A DNA stretch of 64,000 bases from Thozetella sp. PMI_491. Its lineage: Eukaryota > Ascomycota > Sordariomycetes > Chaetosphaeriales > Chaetosphaeriaceae. The notes under the pieces were generated by a model. That model saw nothing but the letters and a program-made list of their open reading frames with translations. It searched no databases and was not told the DNA's origin. Numbering within the stretch: position 1 is the first letter of the stretch; each line of letters starts with the position of its first letter. The DNA lies in assembly GCA_021432635.1 (NCBI GenBank), contig MU270031.1, positions 746,118-810,117 of the forward strand, given 5' to 3'. The translations under genes were made by a program, and so were the position numbers. This document shows, piece after piece, positions 11,135-23,330 of this stretch.

Positions 11135-12082
11135 ATGACGCGGAGCATTGTATATTCCGCCGCCCTCGTGGCGTTTGTCGCCGGTATGTCTTTGCCCTCT
11201 TTGCCCCGGTTTTATGCATAGGCCACCCAAGCGACGTCATTGATTCCAGCCGCTTGCGCGGCGGTGGGCATGTTCCCCTGGCGGCTCAACCGCCCTGGGC
11301 GAAGAAACTCACGATACTCGCGCTGCCTGCGATATCGAAATCCCATTTTGTGCGATGGCTCTAAGCCATCATTTTGACTAGACTTTACATTTTTGTATCC
11401 TGAATTAGATTTTTTCCCCTTTCTTGCAGTGCCGGGATGCTGACGTCGAAGCAGCGACGGCGATGACGCTCGCGTCGATTGTCATGCCGGACTGGGTGTC
11501 ATACAGCGTCACCGCGTCGACCGGCCACACCGTGTCGCGCAGTATCGGTCTGCACAAGAGCTGCAGTTCCGTAGCTGACCCCGAGTGCCGCCACTACCCT
11601 GCCGATTCCGAGTGTACCGGCGATGAGCGGTACTTCTGCTCCATGTGGCGGACCACTGGTTTCCTGATGAGCTTCGCGACCGTTGCCGAGCTGGCCACCA
11701 TCGTCGGGTTCCTGATCATCATGAGCGGCGGGAAGCTGAAGCGCGAGAAGGGCTGGAGGGTATTGGGCGGCCTTCTCGGCGTGGTCGCGGCGATCCACTT
11801 CAGCGCCATGGCCATTGTGGTGAGTATCTCTCCTGGTGCCTTAAAGCACGGCACGAGCGGCGGAGTGGGGTCCGTTTTGCTGATGAGACCGGCCTGCAGG
11901 CATACCTGTTCGATAACGACGAACAATTCATCGTCCCTGGATGGCGCCTCGACACGTCTTGGATCCTGTGCCTTGTGAGCGGCTCCATTGCGGTGCTCTG
12001 CGCCCTCGGGCTCGCCATCTCCGCCTTCGTGCTCCCGCCAGAAGACGGCTACGAGTTCCTCGACGATCCACTCAACGTTTGA
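11135..12082 (+). CDS. Claudin-like four-helix membrane protein, fungal
   Basis: Exons 11135-11183, 11455-11819 and 11900-12082 (198 aa). The first hydrophobic segment (SIVYSAALVAFVA) is split by intron 1. It is followed by an extracellular-type loop with several Cys (SCSSVADPEC, ECTGDERYFCSMW), then helices FLMSFATVAELATIVGFLII, LGGLLGVVAAIHFSAMAIV and SWILCLVSGSIAVLCALGLAIS. Layout and Cys-rich first loop resemble PMP22/claudin- and Sur7-type fungal proteins. Homologues I recall are annotated only as membrane proteins, so no function is assigned. Intron 1 (271 nt) ends in AAGCAG, which allows two acceptors three bases apart. An earlier TTGCAG (to 11429) gives a broken frame. Confidence 0.75.
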
Positions 12083-13358
12083 ACCATCTTTGCCTTCCTT
12101 TTTCTTCTCATTACACGGAATACCCCCTCCCTTGGTCTATTTGTTGGGGTTGAATGGATATAAAATACACGAGGCGTTAGTTGGCAACATTTGAAGGAGC
12201 ATGTGTACATGCTGCATAGCGTGGAAACCTGCATTCCCCGAAGTGGAAATTTTAATACTTTTGTTGGTACTCTTCGATACGGTGTTACGACGCCATTATT
12301 CGGACGGCGCACAGGGCTGGTGTTCCCCGTCACCCCGTCCGCGTCACATTCGAGTGGAGATGTTTGTTGTTGACGACTCCTTTGCGCCATGAATTAATTT
12401 CTATATAAAAATCTGCGGTGGCACCCCGTCCTTCTATATAGTTTTAGTTACCTACCTTTACTCGAATGTTGTGTCATTGCGAAGACCGTTGATAAGCGAC
12501 TTGAAATCTGTAAACACGACGGGCACCGGCACATTTGTGTGGAGTAACTTCTGGAGAGACAAAATGAAAATATTGTGGTCTCTCCGTTGAAGGGCATATT
12601 ATGCATCTTGCAAGCCCCGGGTATCCTTTGGCGAGTAGGGATAGGTAGGAAGACCGTGGCTATTTTGAGGGGTGGGCTGGCTTAGGCATATAAGTGCTTG
12701 GACCTTTCCAATCTAGGCATGTGATAGAATAGTGGGTCATGACCCTAGCTCTACTAAATGGGTACCTAGGCTCTGCTGCTTAGTACTGACTGTTTGCTTG
12801 CTGTGGTATAAGTCGGGCTGCCGAGGTTCGTGACGAGGTTATGCGCGCGATTGCTCCTAGTGCACATGAAGGTGGAAAGCGGCTAGGGAAATGTCTTAGA
12901 GGCTGCCAAGAGTCTTTCGAATCTAGCAAGGTCCTCGACATCTTTTCAGTAGCTCCACCAGCGAGCTGCACGTTTTTACTTTGGATGAAGCTGCACGCGA
13001 CATCGCAGCTTTCTCACCTAGCGAGTGCCCACTTCGGCGCCCGTGCATTCGCCATGTAGCCCCAGACTTCACGTTGGAACGCTACCTCTGGCCACAGCAT
13101 GTAGCAAGGTAGCATCCAGGTGCATCAGAGCTGGGGGAAGCCGGACGAGCCATCAAGGTAACCCTCAAGGTATAGCCAGCGCGGTATTTCGACCTTCCAA
13201 GCCACCATGTCACCGTGGTCGAGTGCTTGCTGCCTTTGCGTATATATTGACTCGGTCCCTCCTATCCTGAACAGCCTCGCGGGGACGAAGGCGGTTTGGC
13301 CTCGACGTCTACGCATCATGACGACTACGGCCTTGGTTGGTAGCGAGCTTGCCGCGCA

Positions 13359-13364
13359 CACGTG
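13359..13364. promoter_or_regulatory. CACGTG box, distal
   Basis: CACGTG followed by GG, about 1.2 kb upstream of the alkaline phosphatase start. NUC-1/Pho4-type bHLH phosphate regulators bind this core; use here is inferred. Confidence 0.3.
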
Positions 13365-14092
13365 GGCCAGCTCGAGCTCGAGAGGGATCCCTTCTACGGA
13401 ATAGACGGCGCCAACAGCTATTGCCCGGTACCGGTCAATAATCATCGGTGGACACAGGAGGCAATCCGGTTCCAGAGGGCGACAGAAAGAAGGCAATGGA
13501 GCTCGGGGCTTGCTAGCTTCGGGGCGCTGCAGAGATGGGGGTAGTCGCTACTTCCCGAAGAGGACTCGGTGAGAAACATGCACCCCAATTTTTTGCTCAT
13601 TTCGCGGGAAGGATCGGTGATGAAGGCGTCGACAAAGACTCTTTCCCGTACGATAGCTGGGCCGAAGCCCTTTCTAGTTGGGGGGGGGGGCAATCACGCA
13701 GCAATGAGCTCTACGAGCCCAAGTTCATGCCGGCCGCAGCTACCACCCGGCCCTAGTTCCTTGGCATGGCGGGTGCCACCAATCATGCCCGCCACTGCCG
13801 GCACGTTGGGCTGCCCAGCTGCTGGGCCCCCATGGACTTCTGGGCGATATAAAGTCTTGGCAGCTCGCCCCTCCTCGTCCGGTGCGCCCGGTTGGCGACC
13901 GTTGGGCCGGACAAGCTTTCTGCTCTCGAGGGTTCGACTTGCATCGCCAAGTGCCAAGATCAGCCACGCCGGGGGCATCCAGCCTCCCACGATGCCAGGC
14001 CCGCCCAGGCCTTGCAGACCTTCCAGGTTGAGGACACCAGCCCGCTGCCAGGGCCTTTAACGCTTCCGCTAGCACCACCGATCGCCGTCCGA

Positions 14093-14098
14093 CACGTG
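14093..14098. promoter_or_regulatory. CACGTG box, proximal
   Basis: CACGTG about 480 bp upstream of the alkaline phosphatase start. It fits the NUC-1/Pho4 core that controls phosphate-repressible phosphatases in Neurospora and yeast. Regulation by phosphate is an inference. Confidence 0.4.
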
Positions 14099-14577
14099 CG
14101 CCAGGAGCCCTCGATGATTCCTGAGGTCGCATCCAGCAGCCTCCGCTAGCGATCAATTTTACCTCTTGGCACTCTCGACGCGAATCATGACGCGGGCGGC
14201 CCTGCAGCCGACGGACTCTCTAGCCCTGGGGGACGACGGACAGGTGGAGAGGGGAAGGGTGGAGGGTCGGGATCCCAAGTTGGCGGGTAAGCGGGACTGT
14301 GTGACGGCATGTCTATGATTCAATTCGTAGGATCGCGAAGAAGCTGTAGCCTGACCTGCGTTGTCCTGCACAGCTTCCGGAGCTCTGCCCCCCCCCCCGG
14401 TTCGTAGCTCGGTCTGCTTGGGAGAGAGGAGAGCGGGAGCTATATATTCACCCGCCCGTCCCGGAGACCTGGGATGTTTCTGCGTGTCTCTCTTACCCGG
14501 CTGTCCCTCCGCTGCCGCTCCAATTCTCCCCTCTCAAGACCCAATTGGACGCCAAAGTGGCATAATAAAGGTCAAAC

Positions 14578-16887
14578 ATGCTGTCCAAGAGCTCTCTCGC
14601 CGTTCTGGCGGCTGCTCTCTCCGCCGTCTCGGCCCAGACCTTCCAGCGCCTGGGAACGTGCCCGACCTTGGGCTGCGTGCTGCCCCCGGACCAGCAGGAC
14701 TTCCTGCCCGGCCAGCAGTTCGACATCCGCTTCGAGGTCCACGCCCCCGTCAACGGCTCTGAGGCCTTCAACGGCGGTGTGCCGGACGAGAAGTTCACGG
14801 CCACCATCGCCAAGGACGGCGGCGCGGCCCAGAGCATTGCCCAGTACTTCAACCGCACCTCGGAGCCCGCTATCGAGAAGTGGACTTTCTCGTGGTGGGA
14901 GGATCTGTTCGCCCAGGACGCCAAGAACGCCTCCGTCGTCAATGTCGCGTCCAAGATCTACCGCCGCGTGGCCCTCTACGAGCCCGGCACCTACACCGTG
15001 ACCCTGAACTATTTCTCGGGCAAGACCACCACCGCTACCTGGGTGGTCCGCCCCATTGCCAAGGTCAAGAAGGCCAAGAACGTCATCTTCTTCATTGGTG
15101 AGCTCTTTAAGACCCAATGGCTGCAGAAGCTGGATTTTAACCACTGCTCCCTTCCCCAGGTGATGGCATGACCACCAACATGATCACGGCTGCCCGCCTG
15201 CTTGGTCACAAGGCCATCAACGGCAAGTACCAGAGCGTGCTCAAGCTCGATGAGTTCCCCATCGTCGGCCACCAGATGACGCACTCGATCGACAGCTTCA
15301 TCACCGACAGTGCCAACTCGGCCTCTGCTCTGTACTCTGGCCACAAGAGCACTGTCAACGCCATGGGGTACGTGGGACGCTAGAAGAAACGAATGGACGA
15401 GGTGCCGCCTCGAGAACTATAGATGCTAACGCTCTGCAGTGTCTATGCCGACTCTTCTCCTGACTTGTACGACGACCCCAAGGTGGAGACCGTTGTCGAG
15501 CTTCTGAAGCGCATCTGGGTATGTTTCCGCCGAGCTTCAGCCTGCTTGAGCAAACAATTACTGACGAGGTGTTTAGGGCTCTGCTTGGGGCGCCGTCTCG
15601 ACCGCCTTCATCGCCGACGCCACCCCCATCGCCCTGACCGCCCACACTCGGTCCCGCTACGCCTACGGCCCGCTCATTGAGCAGGCCCTCAATGGCTTCA
15701 GCAACTACTCGTGGACCAAGATGGACGGCCCCGACGCCTACTTCGGCGGTGGTGCCGAGCAGTTCCTCCCTGGATCAGGCTCGTACCTCGGAAAGGACTA
15801 CTTCCAGGAGTTCGCCAAGAAGGGCTACAGCATCAGCCTGAACAAGACTGCGCTCGCCGCCGCTTCCAACACCTCCAAGGCCCTTGGTATCTTCTGCACG
15901 TCCAACCTGCCTGTCTGGGTCGACCGCAACGTCTTCACCGACAACCTCAAGAGCTTCAGCAATGACCCCTCTGGCAACAAGAAGCCCGCCACCGACCTCC
16001 CCGGCCTCAAGGAGATGACCCTCAAGGCCATTGACGTCCTCCACGCCCGCGGCGGTGACAAGGGCTTCTTCCTCATGTCCGAGGCTGCCTCCATCGACAA
16101 GCAGATGCACGTGCTCGACTACGACCGCGCTCTGGGCGATCTGCTTGAGCTCGACGATACCGTTCGTGCTACTATTGAGAAGCTCAAGGCTCTTGGCGAG
16201 CTCGAGAACACCCTCATTGTTGTGTCTGCCGATCACGGCCACGGTTTCGGTACGTCTTAACCCCCCTCTTACCTTGCCTCTTTCTCTTCCTAATTCAACT
16301 TTACTGACCCATTTGCTCAGATGTCTTCGGCAACGCCGACACCAAGTACATGTCCGCGCAGAGCGATGACCGCAAGAAGCGCAACGCCGTCGGCGTTTAC
16401 CAGAACTCGGGTCTGTCCCAGTACACAGTCGAGCAGCCCGGCATCAGCTACAACACCGGCCCGAACTTCCCCGTCAACTGGGACCCGCGCTACGTCATCG
16501 CCGCCGGCCTCGGCGCCAACCCCGACCACCGGGAGAACTACAAGATCAACAAGACCGCTTCGCGCGTGCCAGCCTCGGGCTCCTCCGGCTACGTGTCGAC
16601 CTACGACAACCCCGATGGCTTCATTGTCAACGGAACCCTTCCCCCGGCCGAGACCCAGGGCGTGCACTCGCTGACCGACGTGCCAGTGGTAAGTTCCTTT
16701 CCCCGCTGTCTGGTACGAGATGAGGCGAGAGACCTGATACTGACTTGCGCCATAGTTTGCCTGGGGACCTTGCCAGGAGACCTTCAGCGGCACCTATGGC
16801 AACATTGACGTCTTCTACAAGATCGCCAACTGCCTGGGTCTTGCCCACCCCACCAACCGCACCATCAGCAGCAACTGCACTCAGTAA
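14578..16887 (+). CDS. Secreted alkaline phosphatase
   Basis: Six exons: 14578-15097, 15160-15367, 15440-15518, 15577-16249, 16321-16688 and 16756-16887 (659 aa). An N-terminal signal peptide is clear (MLSKSSLAVLAAALSAVSAQ, cleavage likely after VSA). A ~150-residue N-terminal extension precedes the alkaline phosphatase fold. Metal and catalytic residues are visible: FFIGDGM (D175), nucleophile S224 in ITDSANSASA, EAASIDKQMH, and SADHGHGF. Many NxS/T sequons (NRT, NAS, NKT, NYS) fit an extracellular glycoprotein. It hydrolyses phosphomonoesters outside the cell; family members of this type are phosphate-repressible. No C-terminal anchor is seen, so it is not the vacuolar Pho8 type. All five introns are 58-72 nt with good signals. 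Confidence 0.93.
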
Positions 16888-18086
16888 ATAGACTCTGAAT
16901 GTATATACGAGCGGGCTGGCCGATAGACGGCTAGCTAATGTGTAATGACCAAAAGCTAAAGTTAATGCCAATGGACTAAAGCCTAGTCTCTAGTAGTCCT
17001 CGGTCCAACCCTGATGTGATGTCCAGCCGAATGACTCAAAGGTGTGGTTGATGATCGGCAGTAGGTTGTGTGCACAGGCAAGCTTCGGGCGATGTAGTTG
17101 ACGCTATCCTCCAGGTGCAAAGAGTAGAGCACGTAGTAAACAGCGTTTAGCGCACAATCCTGTCTCGCCTCCTTGTCTTTTATGCGATGGACATAACCTC
17201 GCCGTCTGACTAGGAGATGCAGCGGCCTCTATAGCTATCACTTCGGTTTGCAGGGGGGGCGCTTAGCACCGAGTTGTATTCCGTCTCTATCCACGTTGGC
17301 CATGCAGGCAGAGAGACATTGTCTTTAAACCTCGACTATCCGTTGTCTCTCCCCCTCCCCTACGAATCTGCTTCGATCAAGATATCATCCAGGTCACCAA
17401 GACGTCCTGCAATCTTCGCCCGAAGGAAAGTGTTTTGTGTTTCACCTCCCCGTCTAGCGATAACAATCGGTGCCGAAGCCCAACATGCGCAGCGCCAACC
17501 TCTGGCAAGCCAAAACACCTTGATGCGTCGACCTTTTTAATCCGATCAACGCAGGCCACGAACTCCAGAAACGCCGGTCCGATGCGTGAACGAAGGGGAA
17601 AGAAACCAGTGGCCCTTCGGGACAGAACAGTAAATGAAGGAAATCCTTGCTTCGCTTCCACGCCCAAGCTCAGTCCCTTTGCGGAAGCCGAACTCGAGCG
17701 CTAGCGCTACTTTCCCTTTTATAACCATTTCCTCGTAGACTTCCTTCTATTATCGTATGGAAGCTGTTTCCCCTCCGGTTCGGACTCCTGCTTGAGCTTG
17801 CGATCACCCTGGACGCTCCTGCACATGCGTCGGGGACTTGTAGCAGCGACTGCTGGACCCTCTGCCTCACCCGAAGTCCACTGTGCTTGTGACTGGGTGG
17901 AGCTGGTGTTTGTGCATCCCCGGCGCGGCGCGGCTTCGGCCAGTCTCCCGCCGGCAATGTGAAGCCAAAGCTATCGGCCGCGGGAGTAGACGGTGCCGAG
18001 TCATGACTCATACCAAAAGTGTCGAGATTGGTGCCCACGCCAACCGCCCTCGTTGTTGAGTGTGTCACCACGACAGCCGGGGCTTC
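16888..18086. other. Intergenic, convergent 3' ends
   Basis: 1.2 kb between the phosphatase and kinase stop codons. Short frames on both strands have no recognisable content. No repeat or RNA gene was seen. Confidence 0.5.
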
Positions 18087-21000
18087 CTAAGGCCACCGGA
18101 CGTCCGAGCTTGGCGCCCTGCTCCGGCGCTTCCCGCTGCCATTGGTTACGGAGGTCTCACGACTCCTAGTACGACCTAATTCCGTGATAGGCGAGATACC
18201 GCTGCCGCCGCTCGGCGGTCGCGCCCCGCCCTGGCTGGAGACACTTCCCGCGCGACCGTTGTTCTCCTTATTGCTCAGCGAGCTCTCGCTGCGCACAATG
18301 GGCGCGCCGGCGGACATCGCGCTGGACAGGCTCGGGCGCGTAAACTGGGTCGAAGTGCGCGGGAGCCTGCTCTTAGATGCCGAGGCGCCGACGGAAGAGT
18401 ATGGCGTCTCGCCACTAACACGCCGCGGTATGCTTGTTCCATTAGACGGGCCATCCCTGCTACGGGGGCGGTAGAGTACAGCGTCGCGCTCGTGGGTGAT
18501 TGAGACGGCAGATCGCTTCGGGGTCTGCGCAACCTCGATAAATGTGGAAGAGGATTGGGACGGCCGGTGGTGGCTTGGGTGACCGTGAGTTGGAGTGGGA
18601 GGCATCGACACACTCGAGTGAAGTCCCGGAGGAGTATAGCTAGTCGTCCGCCGAGGCCCAGATCGAGATCGCGGCCCTGAGCCGGCGGTAGAGCTACTTC
18701 CACTCCCACCGCCAAGGCTGAGCCCACCCATGGGGAGCGAATCAGGGTGGACATCGCCGTTGATATGGCTGCGAACGAGCTCGGAGGCCAGATTTCGCAC
18801 TAGTACCGCGGAGTCCTTGTCCGCCAATGTCTGGATGTCGTCGAAGAGGATGCGAAGCTGACGACCAGTGCTAGATGTGCTAACTGCAGCCTGTGCGGCG
18901 CTGTCCACCTCGCATCCATCCATGATGTTCCGCACAAGACGCAGTAGGTTGAGTCGCACTACGGCCTTCTTGTGGTTGAGCTTTTGGGCAATGCCGGCGT
19001 ACATCTCGGCCTTGGCCAGCGACGCGGCGGCTGCTGGACTCAAACGGAGCACCTTCTGGAGAGGTTCAAGAAGGTTTGGGTCGAAAGCGTTGGCCTTGTT
19101 AGTGTTAAAGCAAGATGTGATGGCCGTGGTGAAGTTGCCATCCAATAGATGGCTTTCCACTTTGGCGGTCTCTTCTTGGAGCCTGCAGAGCCCAATTAGC
19201 TTTGCACTGAAATGTCTATGCGGGGGTAGTAGCTTGGATACTCACCAGACGAAAATGGCATCAAGGGCAGTGACCTGCCAGTACTGATCCGCAAGAAGAG
19301 ACACGTAAAAGTCCAGGCCATTGTTCTGCCATAGATATCGCCGTCCTTTGCTGCCTGAGTGCGCCATATCGCAGAGGATTGGCAGCACAAACTCCTTGGG
19401 AGGTCGATCTGTCTTCATGATCTTGAGAAGGAGGGGTATGATGCCGTTTGCCGCTGCGTACTCTTGCCTTTGCTTGCTTAGACGGCAGAGGTTGAACATG
19501 GTATTCAAGACCTGATTGGATATCTCGCGGAAGTGCTTCTGTCCCTTCTTCATCGAGAGGCCAAGCACATCGGTGAGGAAGTCGATGGCATCTGCAGAAT
19601 GCAGAGCTTCGATTGTGGTCGATAACATGGACAGATTCTTGATGAACTTGAGCATCGTAATCTGGTGGATAGGCGTCATGTACCGAAGGTCTTTCAGGAC
19701 GGCTACGACTTGGTTAGCAAAGTTGTGCAGCAAGGCATGTTCACAACCTACTCTTGAGAACTTGTCGGTCAGCGACAACCTCCTTGACGTAGTTCTCGGC
19801 TTGGGAGAACAGGTAGAAGATGTTGACGATTCGGCCTTCAATGAGTTCCGAGAGCTCATTCTTGGGGTCCTCTTCAACCACCTTGTGTAGCACTAGAGCA
19901 AGGGGGTCTAGGATCTTGCTCCGTGAGAAGATGCGGCAGAAGTCGTTCTTGGGCGTCGGTCCTTGCAGCTCAAACACGCTCCAAATGCCATTGACTCCGA
20001 TAAGCACGAGATCCTGCGAGGTATCATAGTCCTCATCGAGGAACTCGACGAGGACATTGAGACCGCCCGCGCTGACAAACATCTGCAGAGTGAGGGTCGA
20101 GGTCTGGTACATTTGCCGGACAAACGCAGCCGCCTCGAGACGGATCTCGTTCGAGTACTGCCTAGCAGCGAATTTCGTAATGATGGGTATGCCACCGACG
20201 AAGCACAAGTTTTCTTGCAGCTCGACATCGTCCAAAATGATCTAATCTTGTCAGCATACTCAATTCATCCTAAGCCACTTCCCCATATGCACCGAGGCCG
20301 ACTCACTGCGTTGACTATTTTGAGTAGCTGCAAGATCATATGCTGCCGGGTCTTCACCGTACAGGGCTCGAGGATCTCCAGGATGGGCAGGAGGCCATGC
20401 GCGCTGATGATGAGGTCTTTCACCTCACCATTTTCCCAGAGCAAACTAAGCTGCGAAGACAGTCAGTTTCGTATGTTTTAGAGGGCCGATAGTCTCAACG
20501 TACCAAATCCTCTGAGACTTCCATCAAAATGTCTTCCCCTTCGGTGGTCTTTAGTGACTTGACGAGCTCTTCCACCTTCTCAGCCAGTCTTGCATGCCTG
20601 TCTCGGGCGATATTGGCCTCAAGATCCATTTCATCCCAGCCAGGATCCATCATAGCGAATGGGTCGTCCTCGTCCTCGTCGTCTCCGAGCCATGAGCTGT
20701 TGGAGAGCTTGGACAGGAGCATCAGTTGCTGGCCGTCTTCTGAGCCGCGATCGCTCTCCTCTTTCTCGGTCAACGCGCTGGTTGCGCCGAAGATGTCGGA
20801 AAAGTCCTCGTCGCCCTCATCCTCCGCGAACTTCTGTATCTCTACGGAAGACCCCGTCCTCCGCATCTCGCGGTCGGGGATGACAGATGGCCGGGATGAT
20901 GTCTGCCTTCGCAGGCTCCCAGGTACGGCGGTTGCCTGTGATTGCATGGATCGTGGCAAGGTGGTCAGGTCTGAAGGGTGGAACAACTGAGGCGCGTCCT

Positions 21001-23330
21001 ATACTAAGTCAATTTACCAAGCTAATAAGCATCGTACGACCCAGGCTGCCCCGACTCACCTTTACGACCAGATTCGGTTTATTGTTGAATACATTGTCGT
21101 TGTCTGCTAGCAAGTCCGAGTAATCTTCGACCGATTGCTCCCGGTAGATGAGGTCTGGGCGTGGTGGAAGCTCAAATTTGGCCGGGAACTGGGCTTTGAC
21201 TGGCGACTTGGACGAAGTCGAAGTGGCCTTGCTCTTCTGCCGACGGTGTCCCTGCTGTGCCTTCAATTCGAGGGGGGGCCTTTCCCTATCAGACTTCCTG
21301 GGCGGGAGCGGCCGTATCGTCTGCTCTTGAGGGTCGGGCTCGGCCCAGTGCTGTAGGCCCTTGATGGTCACGAGTTCGCCGTCGAAGTTGTCGTCCCAGT
21401 CGCCTGAGTCATCACGCTGGCCGTCGATGGATGCGAACGCCTTCAGCCGGTCAGCCGAAAGCAGGCCACCGAAGTTATCCTGCCCCTTGATATGCGGTAA
21501 CTGCAGCGCGGTGGGTGAGATGGCGGTCGCGAAGTCATTGTCCCAGTTGTCGTCGTCTAGCAATGTTAGCGAGAACGAACAATACTCCTACAGTCCGGCC
21601 GGTCGGCTTACCTGCGAGCTCTGGGGAACTGAACGCCTCGGCGATGGCCCTTGGTTTCGCCAGCACCAGGGGGCCTTTGGCGGGGGTGGCGTGGTTGGAG
21701 CGGTGGGGGTCTGAGGGGTTGAAACGGCTGCCGGCATGGCCCTGGACCGGCGGGCCGCCGCTATCAGAACCAGTAGACGCCCTGAGATTATTGACTGAGG
21801 ACTTCAGGGCCTTGTTCCACTGTTTCACCTCCTCGACGGCGTCGTTAAAGTTGGATGGTGCCTTGGAAACGGGGGCGTCGCTCCGCCGGCACCCGACAAT
21901 CCAAGGATGTTTCGAGAGCTTCCGGGCCGAGACCCGAAGATTCGGGTCTTTTTGGAAACATTGCATCAGAAAGTCGCGGGCAGCCTAGGCAGGGTTAGCA
22001 AGGGTGGCCATTGAGTTGTCATTAGGACGACATGACAGACCGGAGAGACACCTTCGGGGAGTGGCGGGTGATCATCGTTAACAATAGCGAACAATGCGGG
22101 CATTGCAGCCAGATTGTGATACGGCGGCTTTCCTTGGAGGAGCTCTATGACTGTGCATCCTACACTCCATATATCTGACGCTGAGGTTGCACCGGAGAGC
22201 TGAATAATCTCAGGAGCCATCCAGTACGGTGTTCCCACCACCTGTGCCTCCTTGTCGGGTCCCGCGAGGGTACTTGTCGATACACCAAAGTCGGCAAGCT
22301 TTACCGTTCCGTCTTTGGTCGTCAGGATGTTGGCGCCCTTGATGTCCCTGTGAATCACACCTTGGTCGTGCAGATACTGCAGGCCCTGGAGGACTTGCGT
22401 CATGTATACGCCGACCAGGTTCTCGGGAAACTTGCCGTAGGCCTTGCAAATTGAATGCAAGGATCCATTCTCACAATACCTAACTAGATGTCAGCGACAG
22501 ACCACTGGTCCTTCGAGAGCAATACTGACTCGAGAATGATGTTCAGGTAGTCGGTCGTTTTGTTGAAACCTATGTACTTGACAATATTAGGGTGCTAGCA
22601 GCTCGTCAGTACCGTGGTCACGCTTGGCAGCGGGAGACCTAGTGGGAGTCCGCACATGAAGATCTTTCAAGAGGTGGATTTCGGCCTAATATCTCGTCAG
22701 CATCAGCCCATACTTCCTCGGGACTACCTGCAGTGCTCACCTCGATCATGCGGAGCTCGCTCTTCGGGACGTCCACTAGCTTGATCTGCTTCACGGCCAC
22801 GGCCTCGCCGGTACCCCAATTGAACGCCTTATAGACAGAGCCGAATGCTCCCTTGCCAATGCAATCGCCTAGTCGCTGTCAAAAAGCACAAAAGTCAGCT
22901 ATTCACTCTTGGGGTGGGAGGAACAGGCGCGTCAGATCTTGGTCGAGGGGCGATTGGGCAGCAATCCCATCACCCAGCTATGTGGGAACCAGCCACTCGG
23001 CCAGGAACGCTTCGCAGGTCTAGCGAATTGAGAGTGCATATACAACCGGATGCACGGCAGGTGGGGGATATCCCGCGCGCGCGCGGCGTCCGTTCCCTTC
23101 CTCCAACAAGTGGGCAGCATATGCACTCCCTTCCTGCGATACCAAGCCAGATGGGACGCCGAAATGGGCATCCAGTGGGCGGTACGTACGTAGTCCTTTA
23201 GGCCCGGGTCCTGCACGGCTTTGTCGCGCACACGGCTTGTCTCTCGCCTCGGCGTCCCGGGCACCTTGGCGACCTTGCCATTGGCGCCGTGGTATGGCCG
23301 CTCGGCCCCTGAGCTGCCGGACGGCGCCAT
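18087..23330 (-). CDS. sepH: SepH/Cdc7-type septation initiation network kinase
   Basis: Twelve exons on the minus strand: 23190-23330, 22741-22875, 22656-22685, 22530-22594, 22041-22479, 21612-21984, 21060-21556, 20504-20998, 20307-20450, 19752-20241, 19246-19702 and 18087-19182 (1453 aa). The kinase domain spans about 48-300: glycine loop GKGAFGSV, K76 in [15 protein letters not shown] (D169), DFG (187-189) and GTPYWMAPE, a STE-group signature. An acidic/Ser-rich linker follows, then a long helical armadillo/HEAT-like half ([26 protein letters not shown]), and a Ser/Arg-rich tail with many potential phosphosites. This matches Aspergillus SepH and fission yeast Cdc7, which act at the spindle pole body to trigger septation. 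All kinase residues are intact. Exon 3 is only 30 nt, and intron 1 (314 nt) is the longest. Confidence 0.93.

Larger units (their letters stand above)
12083..14577. other. Intergenic, upstream of alkaline phosphatase
   Basis: 2.5 kb without a supportable gene. The part to about 12800 is AT-richer; after that GC rises. Several 60-160 codon frames occur on both strands with no domain-like content. Two CACGTG sites lie in the second half (separate entries). The last 100 bp before the start are C/T-rich. Confidence 0.5.
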
